A DNA stretch of 64,000 nt from a bacterium (lineage in GTDB: Bacteria; JAGOBX01). Both the position numbers and the translations under genes were made by a program. Shown here piece by piece: positions 44,140 through 53,654 of the stretch. A model generated the notes under the pieces. That model did not search any database. It was not told the origin of the DNA and saw only the letters and a program-made list of their open reading frames with translations. The first letter of the stretch is position 1; the number at the start of each line of letters is the position of its first letter. The DNA is taken from assembly GCA_029551925.1 (NCBI GenBank), contig JAKPEO010000110.1:1-64000 (forward strand). Reading direction: 5' to 3'.

Positions 44140-45576
44140 ATGCTTCGCTGGAAAGATGACAATCACGCATTTATTGAAAAAACAGGGGCTATACTTGTCA
44201 GTCCTGAAATATTTATTAATAAAAAATTGAAAATTGACGACGATGCAATTAGGCAACTAATAAATGTGTCATCAATTTCAGCGCAAGATAAAATAATAGC
44301 CACGCCTGATATACATACTGGTTTTGGCGTCCCTATCGGCTGCGTCTGGGCGAGCTGCGAATATATCTCGCCTTGCGCAGTCGGCTATGACATTAATTGC
44401 GGGATGCGTTTAATAACTACGCCATTATCAATAAACGAAATCAACATCAAACAATTAGCAGACTCAATAAAACAAGATATTCCATTAGGCGAAGGCAAAC
44501 AAAATATAAGATTAGAAGCAAGTATATTTATAAAAATTTTAGAGAAAGGAGTTAAAGGTTTACCTGAAATTATAAATACAAACGAACAACTTATAAAAAT
44601 ATACAATGAATCTGATTTTATCGAAGACATCCAATCAATCGAAGAAAATGGCAGTATGCAATGTTCAGCAAAATATGTATCAGATACCGCAAAAAAACGC
44701 GGACAACATCAATTAGGAACATTGGGCGGCGGCAATCATTTTATTGAGATTCAGAAAATCGAAAAAATATTTGATGAAGATTTAGCGCAACGCTTTGGAT
44801 TATTTAAAAATCAATGCGTGATAATGCTGCATTCCGGCTCACGCGGATTAGGCGCCGAAATCGGCGATAATTATATGAAATTATCATTATCAGAAATGCA
44901 AAAAAAAAATATTACAATATTAGACAAACAACTTACATATTTTAAATTTGATTCTGACAACGGCAAAAAATATTTTGAAAGTATGAAAGCCGCTTCAAAT
45001 TTTGCATTTGCTAACAGACAAATAATGACAATGTTCATCAGAAAAAATTTTAGACATTATTACGGTAGAGATTTAAAATTAAACACGCTTTACGATGTTT
45101 CGCATAATATAGCCAAACTCGAAAATTATTATAACCGCGAATATATAATACACCGCAAAGGCGCAACACGCGCATTTCCAAAAAAATTAATGTTTAACAC
45201 TAAATTTGCCAATACAGGTCAACCTGTATTAATTCCCGGTTCGATGGGCTCGGCAAGTTATATTTTAGTGGGAATCGACGAAGGAATAAAATCAATGTAT
45301 TCAATAAATCACGGCGCAGGCAGAGTAATGAGCAGACGGCAAGCATTGGGCAAAATCAAACACAATGGCAAAATAATTTCAGAAGGTCTAATTTCTGATG
45401 ACGCCTTCAAAAAATCAATGGACGGCATATATTTAATTTGTGAAAATAAAAAAACAATCAAGGAAGAAGCGCCAGCTGCTTATAAAAATATTGACGCTGT
45501 TATTGAGGTCGTAGTAAATGCCAAACTTGCAAAATTAGCGGCACAAACTAAACCGGTAGCAGTATTAAAAGGTTAA
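44140..45576 (+). CDS. rtcB: RNA-splicing/repair ligase RtcB
   Basis: 478 residues from the ATG at 44140; an earlier in-frame ATG lies inside the tRNA gene and cannot be the start. RtcB ligates 2',3'-cyclic phosphate or 3'-phosphate RNA ends to 5'-OH using GTP and Mn2+. Metal and guanylate residues are seen in AVGYDINCGMRL (Cys), GTLGGGNHFIE, MLHSGSRGLG, DVSHNI, HRKGATRAF and NHGAGRVMSRRQA, which carries the GMP-accepting His. Archease is not in the window. Directly downstream of tRNA-Thr and 3 bases before the nucleotidyltransferase gene. Confidence 0.97.
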   Translation: MLRWKDDNHAFIEKTGAILVSPEIFINKKLKIDDDAIRQLINVSSISAQDKIIATPDIHTGFGVPIGCVWASCEYISPCAVGYDINCGMRLITTPLSINEINIKQLADSIKQDIPLGEGKQNIRLEASIFIKILEKGVKGLPEIINTNEQLIKIYNESDFIEDIQSIEENGSMQCSAKYVSDTAKKRGQHQLGTLGGGNHFIEIQKIEKIFDEDLAQRFGLFKNQCVIMLHSGSRGLGAEIGDNYMKLSLSEMQKKNITILDKQLTYFKFDSDNGKKYFESMKAASNFAFANRQIMTMFIRKNFRHYYGRDLKLNTLYDVSHNIAKLENYYNREYIIHRKGATRAFPKKLMFNTKFANTGQPVLIPGSMGSASYILVGIDEGIKSMYSINHGAGRVMSRRQALGKIKHNGKIISEGLISDDAFKKSMDGIYLICENKKTIKEEAPAAYKNIDAVIEVVVNAKLAKLAAQTKPVAVLKG

Positions 45577-45579
45577 TCT

Positions 45580-46197
45580 ATGAAACAAAAATCAAATTCA
45601 ATATCCACGCTAATTTTAGGCGCAGGCAAATCAGAGCGAATGAACGGCTATCCCAAACCATTAATAAAATACAAAAATAAATTTTTCGCTGAAATAATAT
45701 ATGAAAATCTTATAAAATTGCAAATTAAAAAAATTGTGTTTGTCGCCGGCTATAAATACGAATTGCTCAAAAAATATCTTGATAATCTCGCAAACTTGAA
45801 AATTATAGAAAATCCGAATTTTGAAAATGGTCAATTAAGTTCTTTAAAATGCGGATTAAAATATATTATTGAAAATTTTGATACGCAATATATAATGATT
45901 ATACTTTGCGATACGCCATTTATAAAATTAAAAACTTATAGAAAATTAATTAATGAAATTGAAAAAGATAAAATCATTATTCCGTCGTTAAATAGAAAAG
46001 CTGGTCATCCTGTAATAATCAATAATTATATTGCTGAACAAATAATAAATGCCGCACCGCAATTTCGCACAGCAAAAGAAATTTTAAATACTTATAAAGA
46101 AAAAATAAAATATGTTGATGTTAACGATGAATTTATTTTAAAAGATTTCGATTATCCAAATGATTTAAATTTAACTACTGATTTTAGTTTTATATAA
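45580..46197 (+). CDS. MobA/MocA-like nucleotidyltransferase
   Basis: 205 residues. Starts with LILGAGKSERMNGYPKPLI, the NTP-transferase loop, then LSSLKCGLKYI and CDTPFI (metal Asp). It is close to molybdenum-cofactor guanylyl/cytidylyltransferases (MobA/MocA), for example in GHPVIINNYI. Sugar-nucleotide synthesis is an alternative. Site AAAGG. Immediately after rtcB, so probably co-transcribed. Confidence 0.8.
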   Translation: MKQKSNSISTLILGAGKSERMNGYPKPLIKYKNKFFAEIIYENLIKLQIKKIVFVAGYKYELLKKYLDNLANLKIIENPNFENGQLSSLKCGLKYIIENFDTQYIMIILCDTPFIKLKTYRKLINEIEKDKIIIPSLNRKAGHPVIINNYIAEQIINAAPQFRTAKEILNTYKEKIKYVDVNDEFILKDFDYPNDLNLTTDFSFI

Positions 46198-46276
46198 AAA
46201 ATCATCTCAATATCAATACAGAATCTCTTGACAATATCTCTGCGCTAAATTAAATTTTTGTCTAATTGAATTAAAA

Positions 46277-47053
46277 TTAAATCTCTATTTTTTTGGCATA
46301 CTCTTGCGCTGCTGCCAAATCCGCAATATAATTAATATTCATATAATACCCATTCAAATCAAAGCCGCCTATAATAGCGCCTGATTGAATATATAACATT
46401 ATCGAATCAGCAAGCTCGCATTTTCCTGTTCTTTTTGACACTGGACAATTTTTCAAAAACTCAAAAAAATCTTTTTTAAAAATATAAGTGCCACAACCTA
46501 AAAAATTATTTTCTATTATTTCCGGCTTTTCTATTAATTCTATTATCTGACTTTTATCATTAAATTTCAATGAATAATTTTTTTTTATTGCATCTTTATC
46601 GTCTATAATTTTATAACCTATCAGCCCATCAAAATTAGAATTTTTATAGTATTCGAGCATCTCTTTATGTTTACTATTGTAATATATTTCATCGCCGAGC
46701 ATCACTAAAAAATTATTGTCAATATATTGTTCAGCAAGCGCTACAGCAGTAGCAAGCCCGCTTTTTGATTTTTCATTAATATACGGATTTTCTAAAAATT
46801 TCAAGTTAATATTATTTAATTTTAACGCTGTTTTATTTTCAGTTATATAATTTATTAATAAATCTTTTTTATAACCGACAACTATTATTAATTCGGAAAT
46901 TTCTAAATCAACTATTATTTTCAAAATATTATTTATTATCGGCTGATTATTTATCCGCATTAATGTTTTCGGCAATAAATTATCATCATAATTATTCATT
47001 CTAATACCGCGCCCGCCCGCTAATACCACTGCTTTATTTACACAGTTTATCAT
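46277..47053 (-). CDS. Sugar-phosphate nucleotidyltransferase
   Basis: 258 residues with the NTP-transferase core: AVVLAGGRGIRMNN, PKTLMRINNQPIINNIL, LVMLGDEIYYN, and IIELIEKPEIIENNFLGCGTYIF. Most like glucose-1-phosphate thymidylyl/uridylyltransferases that make activated sugars. Last gene of the glycan locus; start overlaps the preceding glycosyltransferase by 20 bases. Confidence 0.88.
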   Translation of the reverse strand: MINCVNKAVVLAGGRGIRMNNYDDNLLPKTLMRINNQPIINNILKIIVDLEISELIIVVGYKKDLLINYITENKTALKLNNINLKFLENPYINEKSKSGLATAVALAEQYIDNNFLVMLGDEIYYNSKHKEMLEYYKNSNFDGLIGYKIIDDKDAIKKNYSLKFNDKSQIIELIEKPEIIENNFLGCGTYIFKKDFFEFLKNCPVSKRTGKCELADSIMLYIQSGAIIGGFDLNGYYMNINYIADLAAAQEYAKKIEI

Positions 47054-48320
47054 TTTTCACCTTAACCAATATATTTTCTAATTTTTTTACAATATCTTTT
47101 TTATCAAAATTTTCTTTCATAAATTTATGGAAATTTTCCGCTGCTATTTTAATATTATTTTCATTTTCAAATATTTCAATTATTTTATTAGCCCAACTTT
47201 CAGGATTTGAATAATCATCTACAAGATAGCCGTTAATATTATCTTTTATAAATTCAGATATACCGCCGATATTCGAGGCAATTACCGTTCTTGAATGCGA
47301 TGCAGCTTCAAATAACACTATAGGCGACATATTATGCCACTGTTCTGGAATTGCAATAATATCGCAATCATCATAAATTTCATCTATTTCGCCGCGGGTT
47401 AATACGCCGTCGCGAATTATAATATTTTCTTTTATTTCTAATATTTTTTCTAATATTATATTTTCATCTATTTTGCCGTTAGCTACTATTTCTAAAAAAA
47501 TTTTTTTTATTTTTCTATTTAAAATTATCTCTTTTAATCCTTCTAATAATATCGGCAATCCTTTGTGATAATTTAACCAGCCAATAAATAAAATCTTTCG
47601 AGTGTTTTTTATTTTTTTAGGAATATAGCTAAAATCAGCCGGCACCGATAATACAAAAATTTTTTCTTCGGATAATTCCTTTGCTTTTAAAATATTTGCT
47701 GAATTATTTGATAATGTGATAAAATAATCTATTTTCAATAACTGATTATTTTTAAATTTTACAATCGTTTTTTGAAAAAACTTTAAAATTATCGATTTTA
47801 TAGTATTGTCAAATTGCATGCAATCTAAACAATATTTCTCATTTAAAAATATCTTTCGACAATTTTGTTTTTTATTAAATAAAAATGTACGCTGGCCGCA
47901 AAAATACGCATAATCAACAATTTCAGCAATTATTGGAATATTATATTTTTTTGCCGCTAATACTATTGAATATGTTAGTTGCACAATATTAAAAATATAA
48001 ATTACATCTGGTTTATGTTTTTTTATATATTTGACGAATTGATAATATACAACAATATCAAAACCAAAAAATTCATTTATAAAAACCAAAAACTTATAAA
48101 AAATATTAGAAAATTTTTTTATAATTAATGGCAGAGTCTCTAATCCTAAATAATCTATATGCTTTTTTTCAGATGATAGGCAAACAAATTGCAAATTGAT
48201 TTTATCTGAATATTCCTGCAAATATCTAAATTTTGTCGCGGCTAATACTTCTGCGCCGCCAAAAAAATTATGTAATTCAGGATGAGTGTCCGATACTATA
48301 AAAACATTAATTTTATTCAT
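47034..48320 (-). CDS. Glycosyltransferase (GT4-like, GT-B fold)
   Basis: 428 residues. N-terminal HNFFGGAEVLAATKFRYLQ (donor/acceptor loop) and C-terminal ILFIGWLNYHKGLPILLEGL, VLFEAASHSRTVIASNIGGISEFI (the EX7E retaining-GT motif region) fit GT family 4. It moves an activated sugar onto a glycan at the cytoplasmic face. Overlaps its neighbours at both ends, so translation is coupled. Confidence 0.9.
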   Translation of the reverse strand: MNKINVFIVSDTHPELHNFFGGAEVLAATKFRYLQEYSDKINLQFVCLSSEKKHIDYLGLETLPLIIKKFSNIFYKFLVFINEFFGFDIVVYYQFVKYIKKHKPDVIYIFNIVQLTYSIVLAAKKYNIPIIAEIVDYAYFCGQRTFLFNKKQNCRKIFLNEKYCLDCMQFDNTIKSIILKFFQKTIVKFKNNQLLKIDYFITLSNNSANILKAKELSEEKIFVLSVPADFSYIPKKIKNTRKILFIGWLNYHKGLPILLEGLKEIILNRKIKKIFLEIVANGKIDENIILEKILEIKENIIIRDGVLTRGEIDEIYDDCDIIAIPEQWHNMSPIVLFEAASHSRTVIASNIGGISEFIKDNINGYLVDDYSNPESWANKIIEIFENENNIKIAAENFHKFMKENFDKKDIVKKLENILVKVKNDKLCK

Positions 48321-49447
48321 AATTTACTTTTTCTATATAAAGATAATAATTGCATTACTGAATTATCAGTTTTATAAAATTCGGCGCGCTGCAAGCCTAA
48401 CTTTATATAATTATTTCTGATATTTTCATTTTCATACATTAAATCGATTTTTGTTTTTATATCGTCTAAATCTTCTGGATTAACTAATAACGCTGCATTA
48501 TCAGTAATTTCTTTGATTACTTCAATATCAGAAGTTATCACAGGACAGCCGCAGCCGAACGCTTCAATTACAGGCAAACCAAAGCCTTCATACAAGCTAA
48601 TATAAATAAAAAATAACGCGGAATTATAAAGTTTTATAAGTTCTTCTCTTTCTATATAGCCTGTAAAAATAATCAATGACTTATCATATTCGCTGAGCGC
48701 GCTAAATATCTCATCGCAGCACCAGCCGTATTTACCTGTTATAATCAACTGCGTTTTGTTTTGATATGCTTTTGTGGTTTTATACGCTTCTATCATTTTG
48801 ACTATATTTTTACGCGGTTCAATTGTGCCATTATATAAAATAAATGGTCTGCGAATATTATATTTTTTCAATAAAGCATTCAATTCAGTTTCTTGATAAT
48901 TATTAATTTTTACATCTGCATTTAATACAGGATATATAACATTTATCCGTTTTTCTAAAATTTGTAGTTTTTCTATTAACTGCCTTTTAGTAAAATTAGA
49001 AATTGTGATTATTTCGCTTGCGCTGTCATTGATAATTTTTTTTAATGCCATTATATGTTTTTTACGCACCTTCGCTAAATGAAATATTTCATTTTCTAAA
49101 AATGAAATATCATAAATTGTATATATCTTTCTATTTTTAATTACAGGAAATTTTAATGATGTATAATGAATAATATCTGGATTATCCAAAATTTTTGAAA
49201 TATCATAAAATTTGCTGATGAATTCTATATATCGTTCAGGAAATCTTTTTTCTACTATTAAATTTCCGAATTTCTTTTTTAATTCTATTGCTCTATTTTG
49301 ATAATTTTTCCAATAAAAAGTATAAATCAATAATTTTTCATCATCTGCTAATTTATCTACTAATCGCTCTAAAATGCCAGACCAATAATACCCCACACCT
49401 GTTAACGGTTTTAATAATACAGCTCCGTCAATTGCTATTTTCAACAT
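48317..49447 (-). CDS. Glycosyltransferase (GT4-like)
   Basis: 376 residues. LKIAIDGAVLLKPLTGVGYYW at the N-terminus, FILYNGTIEPRKNIVKMIEAY in the linker strand, and FIYISLYEGFGLPVIEAFGCGCPVITSDIE (EGFGLPxxE) in the C-terminal Rossmann domain. This is a mannosyltransferase-like GT4. Starts within 7 bases of the upstream radical-SAM gene and overlaps the downstream GT by 4. Confidence 0.92.
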   Translation of the reverse strand: MLKIAIDGAVLLKPLTGVGYYWSGILERLVDKLADDEKLLIYTFYWKNYQNRAIELKKKFGNLIVEKRFPERYIEFISKFYDISKILDNPDIIHYTSLKFPVIKNRKIYTIYDISFLENEIFHLAKVRKKHIMALKKIINDSASEIITISNFTKRQLIEKLQILEKRINVIYPVLNADVKINNYQETELNALLKKYNIRRPFILYNGTIEPRKNIVKMIEAYKTTKAYQNKTQLIITGKYGWCCDEIFSALSEYDKSLIIFTGYIEREELIKLYNSALFFIYISLYEGFGLPVIEAFGCGCPVITSDIEVIKEITDNAALLVNPEDLDDIKTKIDLMYENENIRNNYIKLGLQRAEFYKTDNSVMQLLSLYRKSKL

Positions 49448-50562
49448 ATTATTTTTTTTAATATATATTTTTTTATTTTTTTTAGCATATTAAATGAAAC
49501 TTCGGGTCTCATATCTTCTGTGATTTCATAAATTTTTTTTTGCAATTCTTTCGAATATGCATCTGATAATGGTTCAGCGTCACAGCCGTAAAAAATTTTG
49601 TCATATAATTCTTTTTCACTATTAAACGGCACATAATAACTAAAATGCGCTGAAATCCCAAATTTTTTAGACCATTCAAGCGCAGCTAAATCTTTTTCAA
49701 ATGTCGAGCCGGGCAATCCGATTATAAAAAAACAATGAACATTATTAAAATATTTTTTCGCTATTTTTACTGCATTTTCGATTTGCTCTAATGTCTCGCC
49801 TTTTTTGATCTGTTTTAATATTTCATCGTCTATTGTTTCTACGCCAAATCCTAAATGCTCGCAACCTGCCTCTGCAAGCGCAATTGCTACATTTTCATTA
49901 AATCTATCTGCCCGCAAGCCATTAGCGCACGACCATTTCAACCCTAATTTTTTAATTGCTTCGCAAAATTGTAAAACTCGTTTCTCGTCAAAATTAAAAC
50001 AATCGTCAAGTATCAAAAATTTTTTGATGTTCCATTTTTTCTTGGCGTTTTCTAATTCACTATAACAGTTTTCTATTGTTCGCATAAGTGGTTTTCTATT
50101 GCGGCTATTACAATAAATACAACTATACGGACAACCTAAACTCGTCATTAGCGGATATGACCAACTGCCGCGCTGCCAATTTTTCAAATATATATCAAAT
50201 GTATCAAAATTTTCATATGCTGGAAATGGATAATTATCCGAAAATTTCTCAGAATATTCGATTTTATCTGCAAAATCTACAAATTCATAACAACATTGTA
50301 TATCTAAAAAACCGTTTATTGATTTTATTAAGACATCAGAATATTTCTTTTGATAAAGCACGGCTATTTGCCGCGCCGATGTATATGCTCGCGATTGAAT
50401 TGAAAACGCTAATATTTCTGTTTTATAATTTAATATTCTTTTTAAATTTCTCGGATTTGTATTAAAATCTATCACTCGCGCAGAATAAACCGCGGCGGCA
50501 TAACCAGCTGCTAAATTCGGAATATCACGATTTGCTCGACAATCTGGCGCTATTATTAACAT
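49441..50562 (-). CDS. B12-binding-type radical SAM protein
   Basis: About 373 residues from ATG 50562 (an in-frame ATG at 50595 would overlap the preceding gene). N-terminal Rossmann segment MLIIAPDCRANRDIPNLAAG resembles a B12-binding domain, shortened and without the DxHxxG cobalamin His motif. The SAM cluster is CPYSCIYC (CX3CX2C), followed by FLILDDCFNFDEKRV and HLGFGVETIDDEILKQIKKG, which fit the Elp3/MiaB-like radical-SAM family. Substrate unknown. Its place among glycosyltransferases suggests modification of a glycan or lipid carrier. Confidence 0.8.
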   Translation of the reverse strand: MLIIAPDCRANRDIPNLAAGYAAAVYSARVIDFNTNPRNLKRILNYKTEILAFSIQSRAYTSARQIAVLYQKKYSDVLIKSINGFLDIQCCYEFVDFADKIEYSEKFSDNYPFPAYENFDTFDIYLKNWQRGSWSYPLMTSLGCPYSCIYCNSRNRKPLMRTIENCYSELENAKKKWNIKKFLILDDCFNFDEKRVLQFCEAIKKLGLKWSCANGLRADRFNENVAIALAEAGCEHLGFGVETIDDEILKQIKKGETLEQIENAVKIAKKYFNNVHCFFIIGLPGSTFEKDLAALEWSKKFGISAHFSYYVPFNSEKELYDKIFYGCDAEPLSDAYSKELQKKIYEITEDMRPEVSFNMLKKIKKYILKKIIC

Positions 50563-50572
50563 TTTAGAATTT

Positions 50573-51748
50573 TCATATTTCTGATGATACGCCATATTTT
50601 TTTTCTCGGTCTAATGTATTAAACGCTCGACAGCCCTGACACAATATCGGCACTTGTCCGCTCGGATTACTGATAAGCGCGCGAAATTTTTTGTATCTTT
50701 CAGAATACCAAATTTTTTCAAATGATTGCTCGAATATATTGCCTAAACTATATTTTCTCAAAAAATCGCGTTTATTCGACATTAATACAGCGCAGCACGG
50801 CATTACATAACCACCCATCATTATATACGGCTCGCTCCACGCTGAACATAAATGCATCGCTGGCAATTTACTGCTGTGTTCAGGATGCGAAAAATCTACA
50901 TGCATACCATATTTTCTTGCTGTCGCTAATGTCTCAAATACTATATCTTTTGGAATTTCAGATAAATATAAATGCTCGACTTCTGGAAAATATAATAGTC
51001 CGGCAAATTCTATTTTGCTGCCTTCGCCCAAATCATAATCATCTCGTAATTTTGCAATAAATTCAACAAATTTCGATAATCCATCTAAATTCAATTTGGT
51101 AATAATATATCTAAAACATAGTTCTGGTATTGGACTTTTATATTTTTTTTTTAATTGCAGCAATGTCTTTATGTTTTTTATTATTTTATCAAAATCACAA
51201 CCTATTTTTATTTTTTCATATATTTCTTTATTTGCGCTGTCCATTGAAATCCAGATGCCGTCAACTCCTAATTGAATTAATTTTGCGCTTTTACTTTCAT
51301 CTATCAAATCAAAACTATCTACTAAATACACGCAGATATTTTTTGATTTTAAATATTCTATCATTTTTAAATAATCTTTATTTAAAAACGCATCGCCTTC
51401 ACCTGTAAGATTTACCCATTTTAATTTAGGAAAACAATTTATAATTTTCAAAAATTCGTCAAATGTTAAATCTCTATTAGGTTCATTCCAATATGTATGC
51501 TCGCAAATTAAACATTTTTTATTGCATTTATTGGTTATCTCTATTTCAATAGTATAAGGATATGAAGTAATATAGGGCTTTAATTTTGGAAAATGTTTCA
51601 ATATCGGCAATATATATTTTCCGATACGATTATCTGCGCCTTCGCCGCCGGCACGGACAAATGATTTTATATAAAGAAAATTATATACAGCGCGCCATCC
51701 GAATTTTTTTAATAAATATCTTATTGTTTTTTTATATTGCCATAGCAT
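50573..51748 (-). CDS. Radical SAM/SPASM-domain protein
   Basis: 391 residues. Radical-SAM cluster CNKKCLICEHTYW (CX3CX2C), then NLTGEGDAFLNKDYLKMIEY. The C-terminal SPASM-type cysteines appear in GGYVMPCCAVLM and ILCQGCRAF, for auxiliary Fe-S clusters. SPASM proteins often modify peptides or sugars (for example aminoglycoside dehydrogenases). Here the glycan-locus context favours sugar or lipid modification. Next to another radical-SAM gene; the two are 10 bases apart by the start I choose. Confidence 0.85.
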   Translation of the reverse strand: MLWQYKKTIRYLLKKFGWRAVYNFLYIKSFVRAGGEGADNRIGKYILPILKHFPKLKPYITSYPYTIEIEITNKCNKKCLICEHTYWNEPNRDLTFDEFLKIINCFPKLKWVNLTGEGDAFLNKDYLKMIEYLKSKNICVYLVDSFDLIDESKSAKLIQLGVDGIWISMDSANKEIYEKIKIGCDFDKIIKNIKTLLQLKKKYKSPIPELCFRYIITKLNLDGLSKFVEFIAKLRDDYDLGEGSKIEFAGLLYFPEVEHLYLSEIPKDIVFETLATARKYGMHVDFSHPEHSSKLPAMHLCSAWSEPYIMMGGYVMPCCAVLMSNKRDFLRKYSLGNIFEQSFEKIWYSERYKKFRALISNPSGQVPILCQGCRAFNTLDREKKYGVSSEI

Positions 51749-51841
51749 AAAATAAATTTCCTATTTTTTAAAATTAATTTTTCATAAATAATACTGCGTT
51801 ATTAAATGATGTCAATAAATTTTTATTTACATTAGGTATAA

Positions 51842-52960
51842 TTATATTTGATATAATTCTTGATATATTTTAATAATCTCCCTTATATCGAATTTTTGAC
51901 ATACTGAGTTTTGAGCGTTTGATTTTAGAAAATTTAATAATTCGCCGTCAGTCAAAATTTTTAATATTGCATTTGCTAATGCATCAGAATTTTGCGGCTC
52001 TACTAATATTCCATTAACATTATTTTCCACTATTTCAGGTATTCCTCCGGTGTTTGTCGCTATTACTGGCACGCCCGCTGCTAATGCCTCTATTATCGCT
52101 ATTCCCAAGCCTTCTGATATTGACGGCATTATAAATAAATCTGCTATTTGCAAAATTTCATTTACATTTTGTTTAGCGCCTGTAAACAATACTTTATTTG
52201 TGAGTTTCAAAATTTCTACCTGCTTTGTTAAATTTTTATATTCTTTACCAGCGCCAACTATTAACAATTTAATATTAATTTTTCGGAGTTTTTCCACTGC
52301 TTCAATTAAATAATTTAATCCTTTACGCTTTTCCAATCGCGCTATCGTTAATAAAACAATTTCATTTTTTATATTTAGTTCTTCCTTGATTTTTTGTTTT
52401 TTATCCTCACCTATTTTTTGAGAATATTTTTTAATATCAATACCATTATATATTTTCAAAATTTTATTTTGTTGAATATTATTCTGTTTTAAAATTTCTG
52501 CTACGCTATTTGATATTGCAATTATTTTATCTGTCAAATAATATACTGTAAAATAATTTAATTTTCGTAATAATATATTTCGTTGCGTCCAATCTATTAA
52601 ATTATGCTCAGTGCTAAATATTTTTTTTATTCCGCAAAAAAAACCGAAAATTCTACCTGTTAAATGCGCATAAAAAAAATGAGTATGTAAAATATCTATT
52701 TTATATTTTATAAAAATAAAAGGTATAAGTATAATTCTGTAAATTTTAAAAATATTGTTAATCTCTAAATTTATCACCTTTATATTTTTTTTGTTAAATT
52801 TTTCTAAAACTTCACTTGTCACATTAATTGTTAATACGAAAGTTTCAAATAAACTTTTGTCTAAAAAATTTACAATATTAAGAACTTGTAATTCCGCGCC
52901 GCCTAAATTATTTAGTTTGAAAATATAATGGATAACTTTTATCTTATTTTTTTCTGCCAT
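51842..52960 (-). CDS. Glycosyltransferase (GT4-like)
   Basis: About 372 residues from ATG 52960, which overlaps the methyltransferase stop by 17 bases. NNLGGAELQVLNIVNFLDKS, LLTIARLEKRKGLNYLIEA, FIMPSISEGLGIAIIEALAAGVPVIAT and GIPEIVENNVNGILV are the GT4 pattern. An earlier in-frame start adds 16 residues inside the upstream gene and is unlikely. A 93-bp gap follows before the next gene. Confidence 0.92.
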   Translation of the reverse strand: MAEKNKIKVIHYIFKLNNLGGAELQVLNIVNFLDKSLFETFVLTINVTSEVLEKFNKKNIKVINLEINNIFKIYRIILIPFIFIKYKIDILHTHFFYAHLTGRIFGFFCGIKKIFSTEHNLIDWTQRNILLRKLNYFTVYYLTDKIIAISNSVAEILKQNNIQQNKILKIYNGIDIKKYSQKIGEDKKQKIKEELNIKNEIVLLTIARLEKRKGLNYLIEAVEKLRKINIKLLIVGAGKEYKNLTKQVEILKLTNKVLFTGAKQNVNEILQIADLFIMPSISEGLGIAIIEALAAGVPVIATNTGGIPEIVENNVNGILVEPQNSDALANAILKILTDGELLNFLKSNAQNSVCQKFDIREIIKIYQELYQI

Positions 52961-53636
52961 AAAAATATACACCATAAGCTGCAAAAAAAGAAAACGCTCG
53001 TTTTTCAAAAATACAATCTAAATATTTCAACGGCATAAATAACCAGCCAGAAATAAATCTGATTATTTTACGCAATAAAATATTTTGAAAAAATGCCACA
53101 AAAAATTCTCTCATAAATTCTGCTAATGCAGAGCCGGGACCGCCAATTACGCCGCTTTCTATTTTTTCAAATTTTTGAAATAATAATTCTAATCCCGGTA
53201 ATGTGTATCTATAATAATCTGTTGGGTTGGGATGATACGGCTCAATAAAGGGAACTGCTGTAATTATTTCTGAATTTTGTTTTAATACCCTATGCGCTTC
53301 ATCTACACATTTCTGCGGATTTTTGATATGATGAATAACATATTTTAAAATTACAGCACTAAATACATTATCTTTAAACGGTAAATGCTCACAATCACAA
53401 AACACATTAATATTATTTTTTAAAACTATATCAATATTAATAAGATTTCTTTGTTTTTTATCATTACCAGCACCTATATTTAATACCAAATTATTATTTT
53501 TTGTTTTTTCTAATATTTTTTCAAATTTAATATTTTTTCTGCCACTCGCCGCTTGATATTTTTTTAAAAATTTAATCAGACAATTATTTTCTATTTTTAA
53601 TTTATTTTTTTTATATTCGATTTCTTTGCTCAACAT
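52944..53636 (-). CDS. SAM-dependent methyltransferase
   Basis: 230 residues. Motif I VLNIGAGNDKKQRNLI (glycine-rich SAM loop), then FCDCEHLPFKDNVFSAVILKYV and HHIKNPQKCVDEAHRVLKQ, typical of class I methyltransferases (Methyltransf_11). Target unknown; modification of a sugar or the lipid-linked glycan end is plausible from context. Confidence 0.88.
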   Translation of the reverse strand: MLSKEIEYKKNKLKIENNCLIKFLKKYQAASGRKNIKFEKILEKTKNNNLVLNIGAGNDKKQRNLINIDIVLKNNINVFCDCEHLPFKDNVFSAVILKYVIHHIKNPQKCVDEAHRVLKQNSEIITAVPFIEPYHPNPTDYYRYTLPGLELLFQKFEKIESGVIGGPGSALAEFMREFFVAFFQNILLRKIIRFISGWLFMPLKYLDCIFEKRAFSFFAAYGVYFYGRKK

Positions 53637-53654
53637 TTTTATTAATTATCCTTA

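Noticed and set aside
44023-44256. Minus-strand 77-codon frame over the tRNA
   Set aside because: It is antisense to tRNA-Thr and rtcB; such frames are known false calls opposite tRNA genes.
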